64,000 bases of DNA, taken from positions 12,980-76,979 of the forward strand of contig JAZSFX010000047.1 in assembly GCA_045532455.1 (NCBI GenBank), given 5' to 3'. The stretch is from Ornithomonoglobus_A sp045532455 (GTDB lineage: Bacteria; Bacillota; Clostridia; UBA1381). Below, one piece after another: positions 26,701 to 34,487 of the stretch. The stretch's first letter is position 1. Every line of letters begins with the position of its first letter. A program made the translations under genes and the position numbers. Under the pieces are notes generated by a model. It made no database searches, had not been told where the DNA came from, and saw nothing but the letters and a program-made list of their open reading frames with translations.

Positions 26701-27568
26701 TGTAAACGTAGGCGAAGCAGTAGGTATCATTGCAGCTCAGTCAATCGGTGAGCCGGGTACACAGCTTACAATGCGTACCTTCCACGCCGGTGGTGTTGCA
26801 TCGGGCAGCGATATCACGCAGGGTCTTCCCCGTGTCGAAGAACTTTTCGAGGCAAGAAAGCCTAAGGGTGTTGCTATCATCTCAGAAATCGGCGGTAAAG
26901 TCAGCGTAAACGATACAAAGCGTAAACGCGAAGTAGTCATCACAAACGACGAAAACGGTGAGGCAAAGACATACGTTATTCCTTATGCTGCAAGCATAAA
27001 GGTACACGATGGCGATGTTATCGAAGCCGGCGACCAGCTGACAACCGGTTCAATTAACCCTAACGACATTCTTGCTATAAACGGTCCGCACGATGTTCAG
27101 GTATATATCACACGTGAAGTACAAAGAACATATCGTATGCAGGGTGTTGACATCAACGACAAGCACGTTGAGGTTATAACAAGACAAATGTTAAGAAAGG
27201 TAAGAGTAGAAGAATCAGGCGATACAGATTTGCTTATTGGTGCACTTATCGACAGATTTGAATTAGAGGATGCAAACAAGAAGGTAGAAGCAGGGGGCAG
27301 CACTAACTTTGCTACAGCTTCACCTGTGCTTTTGGGTATTACAAAGGCATCGCTTGCAACAGACTCATTCCTTTCTGCAGCATCATTCCAGGAAACCACA
27401 AAGGTTCTTACAGATGCAGCTATAAAGGGTAAGGTTGACCCACTTCTTGGCTTAAAGGAAAATGTTATAATCGGTAAGCTTATTCCTGCAGGTACAGGTA
27501 TGAGTATGTACAAGGATATTAATATTACACTTGACGGCGAAGAAATTCCAAGCGAAGAAATTCACTAA
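23768..27568 (+). CDS. rpoC: RNA polymerase beta' subunit
   Basis: 1266 residues. It carries the catalytic magnesium site NADFDGDQM (about residues 446-454), the N-terminal zinc finger (cysteines near residues 60-81 in CHCGKY and CERCG), and the second zinc site (CGT near 883 and CQSRIGVCAKC near 957). The bridge/trigger region LTDTALRTADSGYLTRRLVDV is complete. No large lineage insert is apparent. It ends the operon: a terminator follows at once, without the rpsL-rpsG genes that usually come next. Confidence 0.98.
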   Translation: MLEFNSFEAIKIGIASPETILSWSKGEVTKPETINYRTLKPEKEGLFCEKIFGPTKDWECHCGKYKKIRYKGKVCERCGVEVTKSKVRRERMGHIELATPVSHIWYFKGVPSSIGLMLDISPRHLEKVLYFASYIVTDKGTSNMMESQVLSESEYREAREKYGDTFSAGMGAEAVKALLEKIDVEKLSRELKAELETAQGQKKARIIKRLEIVESFRVSGNRPEWMIMSVIPVIPPELRPMVQLDGGRFATSDLNDLYRRVINRNNRLKKLLELGAPDIIIRNEKRMLQEAVDALINNGRRGRVVTGPGNRPLKSLSDMLKGKQGRFRQNLLGKRVDYSGRSVIVVGTEMKIYQCGLPKEMAIELFKPFVMKELVSRKLAHNIKSAKRMVEKTRPEVWDVLEDVIKEHPVLLNRAPTLHRLGIQAFEPRLVEGRALKLHPLVCTAYNADFDGDQMAVHVPLSPEAQAEARFLMLSANNLLKPQDGHPVTVPTQDMILGSYYLTLQKENYKQIIEEIEENEPKLELVVKEIAADPEFEVKVYDENEEIKVFDTINDVLAYMKENPVVLMNETKIAANPVVLKTSVGDIKVSLKRVMNLLKKYTTKVFTSKEEAILAYANGSITLHERIKFVNKKTIDGVEKEKLIDGTVGLIIFNDNIPQDINYCVRKTEDDMFKLEVDEVVGKSQLGKIIDKCIRAHGTSVTAEVLDKIKETGYKYSTKGAITVAVTDIHVPEKKKEILAEAEKQVDAVMNKYRFGMLTDEERYKEVIKIWADASSQVTDAMMKHLGEFNPIFMMADSGARGSTNQIRQLAAMRGLMADTQGRTVEIPIRANFREGLNVLEYFISSHGARKGLTDTALRTADSGYLTRRLVDVSQDVIVREVDCGTERGEWMAEITDGKESIEPLYDRIVGRIAMEDVLHPETNEVLAKGGELISEIQADNIVKAGIEKVYIRSVLTCQSRIGVCAKCYGTNLATGELVNVGEAVGIIAAQSIGEPGTQLTMRTFHAGGVASGSDITQGLPRVEELFEARKPKGVAIISEIGGKVSVNDTKRKREVVITNDENGEAKTYVIPYAASIKVHDGDVIEAGDQLTTGSINPNDILAINGPHDVQVYITREVQRTYRMQGVDINDKHVEVITRQMLRKVRVEESGDTDLLIGALIDRFELEDANKKVEAGGSTNFATASPVLLGITKASLATDSFLSAASFQETTKVLTDAAIKGKVDPLLGLKENVIIGKLIPAGTGMSMYKDINITLDGEEIPSEEIH

Positions 27569-27570
27569 TA

Positions 27571-27605
27571 AAAAAGGCTGTTGCTTTTAGCAACATCCTT
27601 TTTGT
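27571..27605. terminator. Bidirectional terminator between rpoC and the TrhA gene
   Basis: A stem (GGNTGTTGC with GCAACANCC) is flanked by A-runs and T-runs on both sides, so it serves both converging transcripts. Confidence 0.88.
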
Positions 27606-27614
27606 TATGTTATT

Positions 27615-28295
27615 TTATCTTAATACAATATAGAAAAATATTGCAAAGAATTGTAGTATAGAAGCAAATACAACGAATATATGGAATACTGAGTGAATAT
27701 ACTTCTTCTTTTTACCTATTCCATAAAGGACAGCACCTATGGTATACATAATTCCGCCTGCCAACAGATAGAAAAAACCTGCAAGAGTCATTACATCTAT
27801 TGTCCATTTTATAATAGCAACAATACACCAGCCAAGCGCTATATATGCCGCCATAGAAATCTTTGAGTATTTTTTTAAGTCTATTGCATTAAGTGTTACA
27901 CAAAGTGCAGTTATGCCCCATTGAATACCGAACACCACCCACGCAGCAACCGGATGGCTTTCGCGTATGCCGGCAAGAAGTATTGGTGTATATGTTCCTG
28001 AAATGAGAAAAAATATTGTGCAGTGGTCAATTATGCGCATAACCTTTTTGCCTGTGCCGATTTTTAGTCCGTGGTATGTGCTCGATACGGTGTATAATAA
28101 AATCATGGTAAATCCGTAAATTGCACAGGATACAACTGCCCACGCATCGCCTCTGATTGCCGAAAAAACTACACAAAGTGCAAGCATTGCAATAGCAAAG
28201 CCGCCGCCTGTAATGTGTGTTACCATGTTCATAATTTCTTCGCCTCTTGTGTAGTTGGGAAGCTCTCTGTCTTTTAATTTAGTTCTTTTTATCAA
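27615..28295 (-). CDS. TrhA / hemolysin III family membrane protein (PAQR-like)
   Basis: 226 residues with seven hydrophobic segments. Family pieces: MNMVTHITGGGFAIA at the N-terminus, SSTYHGLKI, IIDHCTIFFLISGTYTPILL and the C-terminal HSVFHIFVVFASILQFF, which hold the conserved metal-binding histidines of the PAQR superfamily. The start is TTG overlapping the upstream ligase stop as TTGA, with GAGGAGG 7 nt away, so it is translationally coupled. Bacterial members have been linked to membrane energy and lipid homeostasis; haemolysis is mostly a name. Co-location with an acyl-CoA ligase fits a lipid-related role (inference). Confidence 0.9.
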   Translation of the reverse strand: MIKRTKLKDRELPNYTRGEEIMNMVTHITGGGFAIAMLALCVVFSAIRGDAWAVVSCAIYGFTMILLYTVSSTYHGLKIGTGKKVMRIIDHCTIFFLISGTYTPILLAGIRESHPVAAWVVFGIQWGITALCVTLNAIDLKKYSKISMAAYIALGWCIVAIIKWTIDVMTLAGFFYLLAGGIMYTIGAVLYGIGKKKKYIHSVFHIFVVFASILQFFAIFFYIVLR

Positions 28296-30031
28296 GCCAA
28301 TACCTCCTCAGGCTGTGAATCCTTTATCTTTTTTAATTCTTCCTCCTCAAGCTGACGATATGCAACCTTTCCAACAAGTGTTTTTGGCATATCCTCTCTG
28401 AATTCTATATCATATGGCATAGAATACTTAGCAATATTTTTTGAGCAATATTCCACAAGCGTTTTCTTTACCTCGTCGCTTGCCAATATTCCGGGTACAA
28501 GCTTTACAAATGCCTTTATCTTCTGCATTTTATACTCATCAGGCACACCTATAACACAACTCATCTGTACATATTCGTGCGCGTCTAAGATATTTTCAAT
28601 CTGACCGGGGTAGACGTTGTAGCCTGAGGTTATAATCATTCTTTTTGCTCTGCCCTTAAAGTATATAAAGCCCTCATTATCCATATAGCCAAGGTCGCCT
28701 GTATATACCCACTTGAGTCCGTCTGCGTGCTTTCTTAAAGTATTTGCAGTTTCCTCGGGATGATTCATATACTCTTTCATAACAGTAGGACCCGCAAGCA
28801 GAATTTCGCCCTCCTCACCATACGGTAATTCCTCGTCAGTGTCGGGCTTTACAATCTTTATATATGTATCGGGGAAAGGTATTCCAATACTGCCTTGCTT
28901 GTACATTGTTGCAGGCGTTAAGCAACATGCAGTAACAGTTTCGGTTGTTCCGTAACCCTCACGTACCTGTACCATACTGTTATGGTCGTACAGGAATTTA
29001 TCAAGCTTCTTTTTAAGCTCAATCGAAAGCGAATCTCCGCCCGAGAAAACACCCTTTAGTGAGCTTAAATCTGCTTTTTCCATAAAGTCAAGTCTCAGGA
29101 GTGCTTCGTAAAGTGTAGGAACACCTGCAACAAAGTTGCACTTATTCTTTACCATAAGCTTTGCATAGCTTTTTGGAGTAAATCTCGGTACAAGAATACA
29201 ACGTCCGCCGCTTGATAGCATTGTATGAATACATACGCCCAAGCCAAAACCGTGAAACAAAGGCATAGCAGCAAGCATTTTATCACCAACTCTGAACATC
29301 TGGTTTGCAGCAATTACCTGCTCTCCTAAGGCATTAAAATTACCATTTGTTAATACTATACCCTTATTTGTTCCTGTTGTTCCGCCTGAATATAAAATTA
29401 CTGCGGGGTCGTCTTTTTTTCTTTGTACACTGTAGTTATAAAAACAACATTTATCAAGCTTTAAAAAGTCGTTCCATCTTATAATCGGTGCGTCAGAGGG
29501 TATTTTTTGTATTTTACGTGCCTCGGTGAGCATATATCCTGCCTTTATCGGCTTTGAAAGCTCGTCTTTGACACTTGCGATTATGATATTCACAACCTTG
29601 GTGTTGTGTCTTATTTTTTCGAATTTTCCATAGAATTGGTCCAGTGTTATTGCAGTAACACTGCCCGATTCGTTAAGATAAAACTCAATCTCCTTTTCGG
29701 CTGAAAGAGGGTGAATCATATTTGCAATACCACCCACTAAATTTATGGCATAGAACATATAAATCGCCTGAGGGCAGTTTGGCATGGCAATAGTAACCTT
29801 GTCGTTTTCTCTTACGCCTATTGTTTTAAGTGCCCTTGCACATCTTTGTATTTCCGCTATCATTTTTGAGTATGTAGTTGAGCGGCCCATAAAATCGAAC
29901 GCAATATTATTTGGATATTGCTCTGCAATTTTTTCTACCGCCTCGTACATTGAGCCTTCAAAATAATCTATATGCATAGGCACGTCGCCCATATGGTCTT
30001 TCCATGGGGTTTTTGCGGTTATATTACTCAT
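28292..30031 (-). CDS. AMP-dependent acyl-CoA ligase (long-chain fatty acid type)
   Basis: About 579 residues from the ATG at 30031 (an ATG four codons upstream is a poorer choice). It activates a carboxylic acid to acyl-AMP and then acyl-CoA. Motifs of the ANL superfamily are clear: the phosphate loop ILYSGGTTGTNKGIVLTNGNF (about residue 210), GYGTTETVTAC, YTGDLGYMDNEGFIYFKGR and the C-terminal PKTLVGKVAYRQL with the catalytic lysine. A FadD-like substrate is likely but the chain length is unknown. It lies between the E2-like gene (overlapping its end by a few bases) and TrhA. Confidence 0.93.
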   Translation of the reverse strand: MSNITAKTPWKDHMGDVPMHIDYFEGSMYEAVEKIAEQYPNNIAFDFMGRSTTYSKMIAEIQRCARALKTIGVRENDKVTIAMPNCPQAIYMFYAINLVGGIANMIHPLSAEKEIEFYLNESGSVTAITLDQFYGKFEKIRHNTKVVNIIIASVKDELSKPIKAGYMLTEARKIQKIPSDAPIIRWNDFLKLDKCCFYNYSVQRKKDDPAVILYSGGTTGTNKGIVLTNGNFNALGEQVIAANQMFRVGDKMLAAMPLFHGFGLGVCIHTMLSSGGRCILVPRFTPKSYAKLMVKNKCNFVAGVPTLYEALLRLDFMEKADLSSLKGVFSGGDSLSIELKKKLDKFLYDHNSMVQVREGYGTTETVTACCLTPATMYKQGSIGIPFPDTYIKIVKPDTDEELPYGEEGEILLAGPTVMKEYMNHPEETANTLRKHADGLKWVYTGDLGYMDNEGFIYFKGRAKRMIITSGYNVYPGQIENILDAHEYVQMSCVIGVPDEYKMQKIKAFVKLVPGILASDEVKKTLVEYCSKNIAKYSMPYDIEFREDMPKTLVGKVAYRQLEEEELKKIKDSQPEEVLA

Positions 30032-30899
30032 AATCCACCTCATCTCCGAACGGTTTTTCGAGCAGTTCGGGGTTTTCTAATATTTTTTTCAAGAGCTTAA
30101 CGGTTTTGGAAAAATAATATCCGTCAGCAATCCTTTCATCTACAGTAAGTCCGATATCAACACTGTCGCGCATTGTCATATTACCGCTTTCGTCAAAAAA
30201 CGGACGTATTTTCTTTTCGCCTATTACCATAAACACGGATGTTGTTCCCCAATTTGTAAGGTGGTGATAGCCGCTTTTAAGCTTTATAGAGCCAAGATTT
30301 GAAATAAGCACCGAGGAATAATACGGGTCGGTCGAAACAAACGACTTTGGTACTTTGCCTATTTTATCCAAGAAACATACAAAGCTCACTGCCGCCTTTG
30401 AGATAAATCTCGGAATTTTATTAAGAAGCTCCATAACCTCTACGGTGCTATCCTGCTTTGTTTCTTTTCGGCATCTGTGAACTTGTCTAAAAATATCGTT
30501 ATGTACGTCTTCTATTGTATGGCTTTCTTTGGAGTGAATAAATGCCATACCCTCCTCGGAATTATCCTCAAACACCTTTTTAATAACAAACGCGGCACTG
30601 ACCTCGTTTCGCTGATACATATTCTTGTTTGCTATAAATATATTCATTTTAGGGCGTAGGGTAATGGTTTTTAATACTGCGCCTACAAGCACCTGAAACA
30701 AGTTATATTTATATTCGGGATTATCCTTGTTTTTTTCTTCGAGATATTTATTAATGTTTGTGAGGTCTATTCTCTCCGAAATAAAAGCCTCATTATCACA
30801 TCTGTTGGGATAAATAAGCGGCATAAGAAAATGCATGGAATCTACATTTCTTAAAAGAGTGCCATCGCGTCTGTCTCCAAATCTTCTTTTGGTTTTCAC
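30024..30899 (-). CDS. CAT/E2-fold acyltransferase-like protein lacking the catalytic histidine
   Basis: 291 residues, start GTG at 30899 with GGAGG 8-9 nt upstream. The whole chain resembles the catalytic domain of 2-oxoacid dehydrogenase E2 (chloramphenicol acetyltransferase fold), without lipoyl or peripheral-binding domains. Towards the C-terminus, where E2 has DHRxxDG, the sequence reads VDERIADGYYF: the catalytic histidine is glutamate, while the DG is kept. The central ISNLGSIKLKSGYHHLTNWGTTSVFMVIG segment fits the E2 core. It is coupled to the ligase, suggesting that it uses acyl-CoA; with the histidine missing it may be regulatory or use different chemistry. No dehydrogenase E1 or E3 is nearby. 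Confidence 0.85.
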   Translation of the reverse strand: MKTKRRFGDRRDGTLLRNVDSMHFLMPLIYPNRCDNEAFISERIDLTNINKYLEEKNKDNPEYKYNLFQVLVGAVLKTITLRPKMNIFIANKNMYQRNEVSAAFVIKKVFEDNSEEGMAFIHSKESHTIEDVHNDIFRQVHRCRKETKQDSTVEVMELLNKIPRFISKAAVSFVCFLDKIGKVPKSFVSTDPYYSSVLISNLGSIKLKSGYHHLTNWGTTSVFMVIGEKKIRPFFDESGNMTMRDSVDIGLTVDERIADGYYFSKTVKLLKKILENPELLEKPFGDEVDYE

Positions 30900-31003
30900 A
30901 AGTTTTTCCTCCTTAAATTATAAAATGAACCGATTATAAAGATTGTATAATCTAGATGACGATCTTTTTAGTTGCAGACTCGTGTTAAATCAGAACTAAA
31001 TTT
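30900..31003. other. Intergenic region upstream of the E2-like operon
   Basis: 104 nt of AT-rich sequence with several TATAAT-like words on the minus strand (around 30935-30950) but no convincing -35 partner. It must contain the promoter of the E2-ligase-TrhA operon, which I cannot locate exactly. Confidence 0.4.
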
Positions 31004-31423
31004 TTACTCTCTCCAATTCATCCCAACAACTTCGCCATTAAGTTTATCAACATAAAAAACTATCGGTCCAAGCAAACCATCTTGTTCCGTATTGTATATA
31101 ATTCTATATAATGTTCTTCCAACAACCTCTGTTTTTTCATTAAAAAGATATATTGAAGGAGTTTTATTAAATACAATTTCGTCAACTTTTGGATTATTCA
31201 AATTTATAATAGTTTCTTTACTTTTTTCTTCAAGCATTTTCATGGTGTGTGCAATAGCTTTCTCAGTTGTTATACCCACAAGTGGAGCATACTGTTTGCC
31301 CCAAGTCGAAAAAACAGCAACTTCATTGTTTTCCATCTTTTTATGGTCAATCACATATAAAGAACAAAAAAGCAAAAACAATATTATCAACAAGCCACTA
31401 ATAATAAAAAGTATTTTCTTTAT
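31004..31423 (-). CDS. Small membrane-anchored protein with PepSY-like C-terminus; probable ATA start
   Basis: 139 residues if read from ATA at 31423; 129 if from the first TTG at 31393. The longer form begins KKILFIISGLLIILFLLF, a classical N-terminal anchor preceded by AAGGAG at 9 nt, whereas the TTG has no ribosome site and would cut the anchor. ATG is not available in frame. The outer part ends GPIVFYVDKLNGEVVGMNW, resembling the single PepSY/YpmB-type extracellular domains. The gene is alone, next to the accessory patch, and may be a decaying copy (ATG changed to ATA) or use a non-standard start. Function is unknown. Confidence 0.6.
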   Translation of the reverse strand: MKKILFIISGLLIILFLLFCSLYVIDHKKMENNEVAVFSTWGKQYAPLVGITTEKAIAHTMKMLEEKSKETIINLNNPKVDEIVFNKTPSIYLFNEKTEVVGRTLYRIIYNTEQDGLLGPIVFYVDKLNGEVVGMNWRE

Positions 31424-31675
31424 GTACTTTCACTCCTTTCAAAATCTTTCAACAGCATTATGCTTGTGTCAGGTCAGGTAAACAGTGAATAATAGGACCT
31501 ACTACTTTTTCCTGATTTTTTCACTGTGTTTTTTCTGAACAAAATCCTTTAGAACCCGCGAGAATACTGGATTTTCTCGCTCCCGATAGTATATGATAAA
31601 TATCAAAATCGGCAAACTAATCTTTTAAATTGTATGGACTTGACACGAGGGCTTTTTACCTCATTCGAGCTAAAA
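31424..31675. other. Intergenic region with no recognised gene
   Basis: About 250 nt between the small anchored protein and the KilA-N gene. I see a short hairpin (CGAGAA...TTCTCG near 31560-31585), a stretch of mixed composition and no open frame of interest. The base composition resembles the accessory genes beside it. Confidence 0.4.
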
Positions 31676-32494
31676 TTATTCTTTTAATAATTTTAATGTG
31701 TTTTGATTTTCAAGAACTCGAAGCTGTGATTTTGCCATAGCATTGAGTTGAATAAGTCTTTCTCTTTGAGGTACACCTTGTTCTATAAGTATTGCATTGA
31801 AACTTTCCATATTGGCAATCACCAAAAGCTGCTCTATTGTAGCATAATCTCTTATGTTCCCTTTCTTATCAGGATTTTCTGTCCTCCACTCTTTCGCTGT
31901 CTTTCCAAACAATGCCATATTTAAAACATCTGCCTCATTGGCATAAACAAAAGCAAGCTGTTTTTCACTCAGATTAGGAACAATATTTTCTTTTATAGCA
32001 TCTGTATGTATGCGATAATTGACTTTGGCGAGTTCTCTTTTTGCACTCCATTCAAGTTCTTTCTGTTCATTGACTTTTAATCTTTGAAATTCTGTTATAA
32101 GATAAAGTTTAAATTCAGGACTTAACCAACTTGCAAATTCAAACGCAATATCTCTATGTGCGAATGTTCCTCCATTATTTCCTGATTTTGAAATAATTCC
32201 TATCGCATTTGTTGTTTCAATCCATTTTTGAGGAGATAAGTAAAAACTGTTTTTACCTGCCTGATTTTCAAAGGTCGTAAATTCGAGACCTTTGAAATCG
32301 GTATTATTTAGTTTTTCCCATAAGCCCAAATATGAAATAACATCCTTGTTTCTCATCCATGTTTGAATTGGAACCTTCGGCTCTTTCGGATTTGCATATC
32401 TGGCAATGTCAGTTAAAGAAATATAGTCAGCTTTATTTATCTTTTTATATTTAATATCAATGCCATTTACTTCTATTTGATTGTTTTTTGCCAT
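31676..32494 (-). CDS. KilA-N domain protein
   Basis: 272 residues from the ATG at 32494, supported by AAAGGA at 9 nt. Residues about 5-110 hold the KilA-N DNA-binding domain (ISLTDIARYANPKEPKVPIQTWMRNKDVISYLGLWE, with FTTFENQAGKNSFYLSPQKWIE), followed by the usual GGTFAHRDIAFEFASWLSPEFKLYLITEFQRL. The C-terminal 110 residues match the standard bacterial extension (NIRDYATIEQLLVIANMES). KilA-N proteins are common in phages and as mobile islands in bacteria, where they are thought to be antirepressor-like. Neighbours are also accessory; no phage genes follow. Confidence 0.92.
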   Translation of the reverse strand: MAKNNQIEVNGIDIKYKKINKADYISLTDIARYANPKEPKVPIQTWMRNKDVISYLGLWEKLNNTDFKGLEFTTFENQAGKNSFYLSPQKWIETTNAIGIISKSGNNGGTFAHRDIAFEFASWLSPEFKLYLITEFQRLKVNEQKELEWSAKRELAKVNYRIHTDAIKENIVPNLSEKQLAFVYANEADVLNMALFGKTAKEWRTENPDKKGNIRDYATIEQLLVIANMESFNAILIEQGVPQRERLIQLNAMAKSQLRVLENQNTLKLLKE

Positions 32495-32568
32495 ATTGCA
32501 TTTTCCTTTCTGTTTAAATTCCCTTGCTTTTTCACTCATTTTTAAACAAATTGTTTTAAATCTTGTAT

Positions 32569-33300
32569 TCAATCAAATATTGCTCCATCTACAACAGGTG
32601 CAAGAGCTTCTTTTGCATTACTTGAATACTTATATTTCGGAATTCTTGATGACTTGCTTTCAATAAATTTATAGCCTTCGCCTTCTAATATTTCAAAAGT
32701 ATATGTGTTTTTTCTGTCATCTGTTTTACAGATAATCTCATTGTCTATGACCTCGTATGTTCCTTGTGCGATATAACTGCTGAGCATAGACCAAAAGAAC
32801 TGAAATTTTCTATTTTCTTTATCAAGCGAAAGATATGGTTTTGACATTTGTTCTACAGATTCTTCATAAGTGTAAATTCGTCTTTTATCAGCCGCACTCG
32901 CAAGGATTTTTTCAAGTTCTGCCATATCCTTATCACTGGTTTTAGCTTGTTTATTTCCTCTTTTTATTTCGCTGCAACTGATAAGAATATCGTATGTGTT
33001 GTTATCATAGGTAATTGCATAGTCTGCAATGCCATCGCAAGGCTCGTTTATGTATTTTGAGTTTTTTAGTAAATTTGTGATGAATTCAACATCTGCTTTT
33101 TCAGAAACTTTGAATGTATTGTCTGTTCCAAAAGACTTGACATCCAAGATCTCGTTTGTCGGTTTTTCATATTTCATAAACAAACTGCCCATTTTGACAC
33201 CAATATTGTTTTTATATGGCTCATTATGTGAAACGCCGACATATCGCACAACCTTATATCCAAGTCCCCAATATGTAACCTTGCTACCATCTTGACTAGT
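32569..33300 (-). pseudogene. 5'-truncated membrane-anchored regulator-like protein
   Basis: An open frame of about 243 codons lacking a plausible start. The first recognisable part, VTYWGLGYKVVRYVGVS and VKMGSLFMKYEKP, is the outer domain of clostridial membrane-anchored proteins that normally begin with a signal-anchor helix. Here the anchor is gone: the frame upstream of T-S (ACT AGT at 33300) is a sigma-A promoter (33308-33336) rather than coding sequence. No ribosome site precedes any in-frame start before the methionine at about codon 36. The rest of the domain (to residue 243) is intact and unrecognised. A deletion or rearrangement at ACTAGT is the simplest explanation; expression of a cytosolic remnant is possible. 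Confidence 0.6.
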
Positions 33301-33307
33301 CTTTATA

Positions 33308-33336
33308 ATTATACCACATATTAACCATATTTGCAA
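33308..33336 (-). promoter_or_regulatory. Promoter directly ahead of the truncated gene
   Basis: TTGCAA (33331-33336) and TATAAT (33308-33313) on the minus strand, 17-nt spacer. The -10 box ends 8 nt before the first coding triplet that still looks like the family. Confidence 0.75.
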
Positions 33337-33378
33337 TTATTTTGTCGAAAAAGAAAATATTTTTGTTGCTTTTGCTTA

Positions 33379-33407
33379 TTGATTTTTTATACACCACATA
33401 GTAAACT
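33379..33407 (+). promoter_or_regulatory. Promoter of the DMT transporter gene
   Basis: TTGATT (33379-33384) and TAAACT (33402-33407) with a 17-nt spacer. Moderate match. Confidence 0.5.
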
Positions 33408-33442
33408 GAAAGACAGAGTATAGAAAAAACAAGGAAGTAATT

Positions 33443-34384
33443 ATGAAAAATCAAAGACTAAAAGGAAATTTAATTCTTCTCCTTACTGCGCTTGTATGGG
33501 GCACTTCGTTTATATCGCAAAGCAAGGGTGTAGAGAGTGTGCCGCCAATGGCATTTAACGGAATACGCTGTCTGCTTGGCGGTGTTGTACTTTTGCCCGT
33601 TATTGCATTTTTAGATTCAGGCAAGAGAAAAAAGGGAGTAGATGTTCAAAAATTCGATAAAAAGGTAGTTATCGGCGGAATTGTATGCGGTTGTTTTTTG
33701 TGTTTTGCAAGCACACTGCAAACACAGGGAATGGTATACACAAGTCCTGGAAAAGCAGGCTTTATAACCGCACTGTATATGGTTATTGTACCAATCATCA
33801 ATATTTTCAGGGGTAAGCGCCCATCGCTTGTAATTCTGCTTTCGGTTATTATCGCAGTTTGGGGGTTGTACCTTATGTGTATAAATTCCGATATAACCAT
33901 CAACAAGGGTGATATTTTAATATTTTTGTGCGCATTCCTTTTTGCAGGGCACATTCTTGTGATTGACTATTTTTCGCCACAGGTTGATGGAATAAAGCTT
34001 TCGTGTTTACAATTTTTTGTAAGCGGAATAATAAATGTTATTATGATGTTTATGTTCGAAGAACCTCACCTTATGCCGATACTTAAATGCTGGGCGGCAA
34101 TAGGGTATTCGGGAATAATGTCGTGCGGTGTTGCCTACACACTACAGATAGTAGGACAAAAATATACCGACCCCACCTCAGCCTCAATTCTTATGAGTTT
34201 AGAGTCTGTTTTTGCAACGCTTTCTACCGTAATTCTTGTTGCGCTCGGCTTTAATCTTACGGGCGGCGCTATGACAAGGCGCGAAATTTTGGGTTGTGTT
34301 TTAATGTTTGTTGCAATTATACTTGTTCAGCTTCCTGCTCCCACAAAAAGTTCTATTATGACAAAACAACAACAAAACCGTTAA
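33443..34384 (+). CDS. EamA/DMT-family transporter
   Basis: 313 residues, ten hydrophobic segments arranged as two EamA repeats. LTALVWGTSFISQSKGVESVPPMAFNGIRCLLGG at the N-terminus and ADPTSASILMSLESVFATLSTVILV-like text in the second repeat are typical of the drug/metabolite transporter superfamily. The substrate is unknown. AAGGAAG precedes the ATG. It is separated by 103 nt and a promoter from the antiporter gene that follows. Confidence 0.9.
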   Translation: MKNQRLKGNLILLLTALVWGTSFISQSKGVESVPPMAFNGIRCLLGGVVLLPVIAFLDSGKRKKGVDVQKFDKKVVIGGIVCGCFLCFASTLQTQGMVYTSPGKAGFITALYMVIVPIINIFRGKRPSLVILLSVIIAVWGLYLMCINSDITINKGDILIFLCAFLFAGHILVIDYFSPQVDGIKLSCLQFFVSGIINVIMMFMFEEPHLMPILKCWAAIGYSGIMSCGVAYTLQIVGQKYTDPTSASILMSLESVFATLSTVILVALGFNLTGGAMTRREILGCVLMFVAIILVQLPAPTKSSIMTKQQQNR

Positions 34385-34400
34385 ATGTTGTCGACTTTTG

Positions 34401-34429
34401 TTGACATATATTGGCACTTGTGTTAACAT
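34401..34429 (+). promoter_or_regulatory. Promoter of the NhaC-family gene
   Basis: TTGACA (34401-34406) and TAACAT (34424-34429), 17-nt spacer. Overlapping the -10 box and following it are two direct copies of TTGTGTTAA (about 34419 and 34431) with TGTTAACA in the first, which may be a regulator site. Confidence 0.6.
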
Positions 34430-34487
34430 TGTGTTAATAATTGCGCCTTATCTGACAACAAAGGTGCAAAATTGGGAGGTTTAGAAA

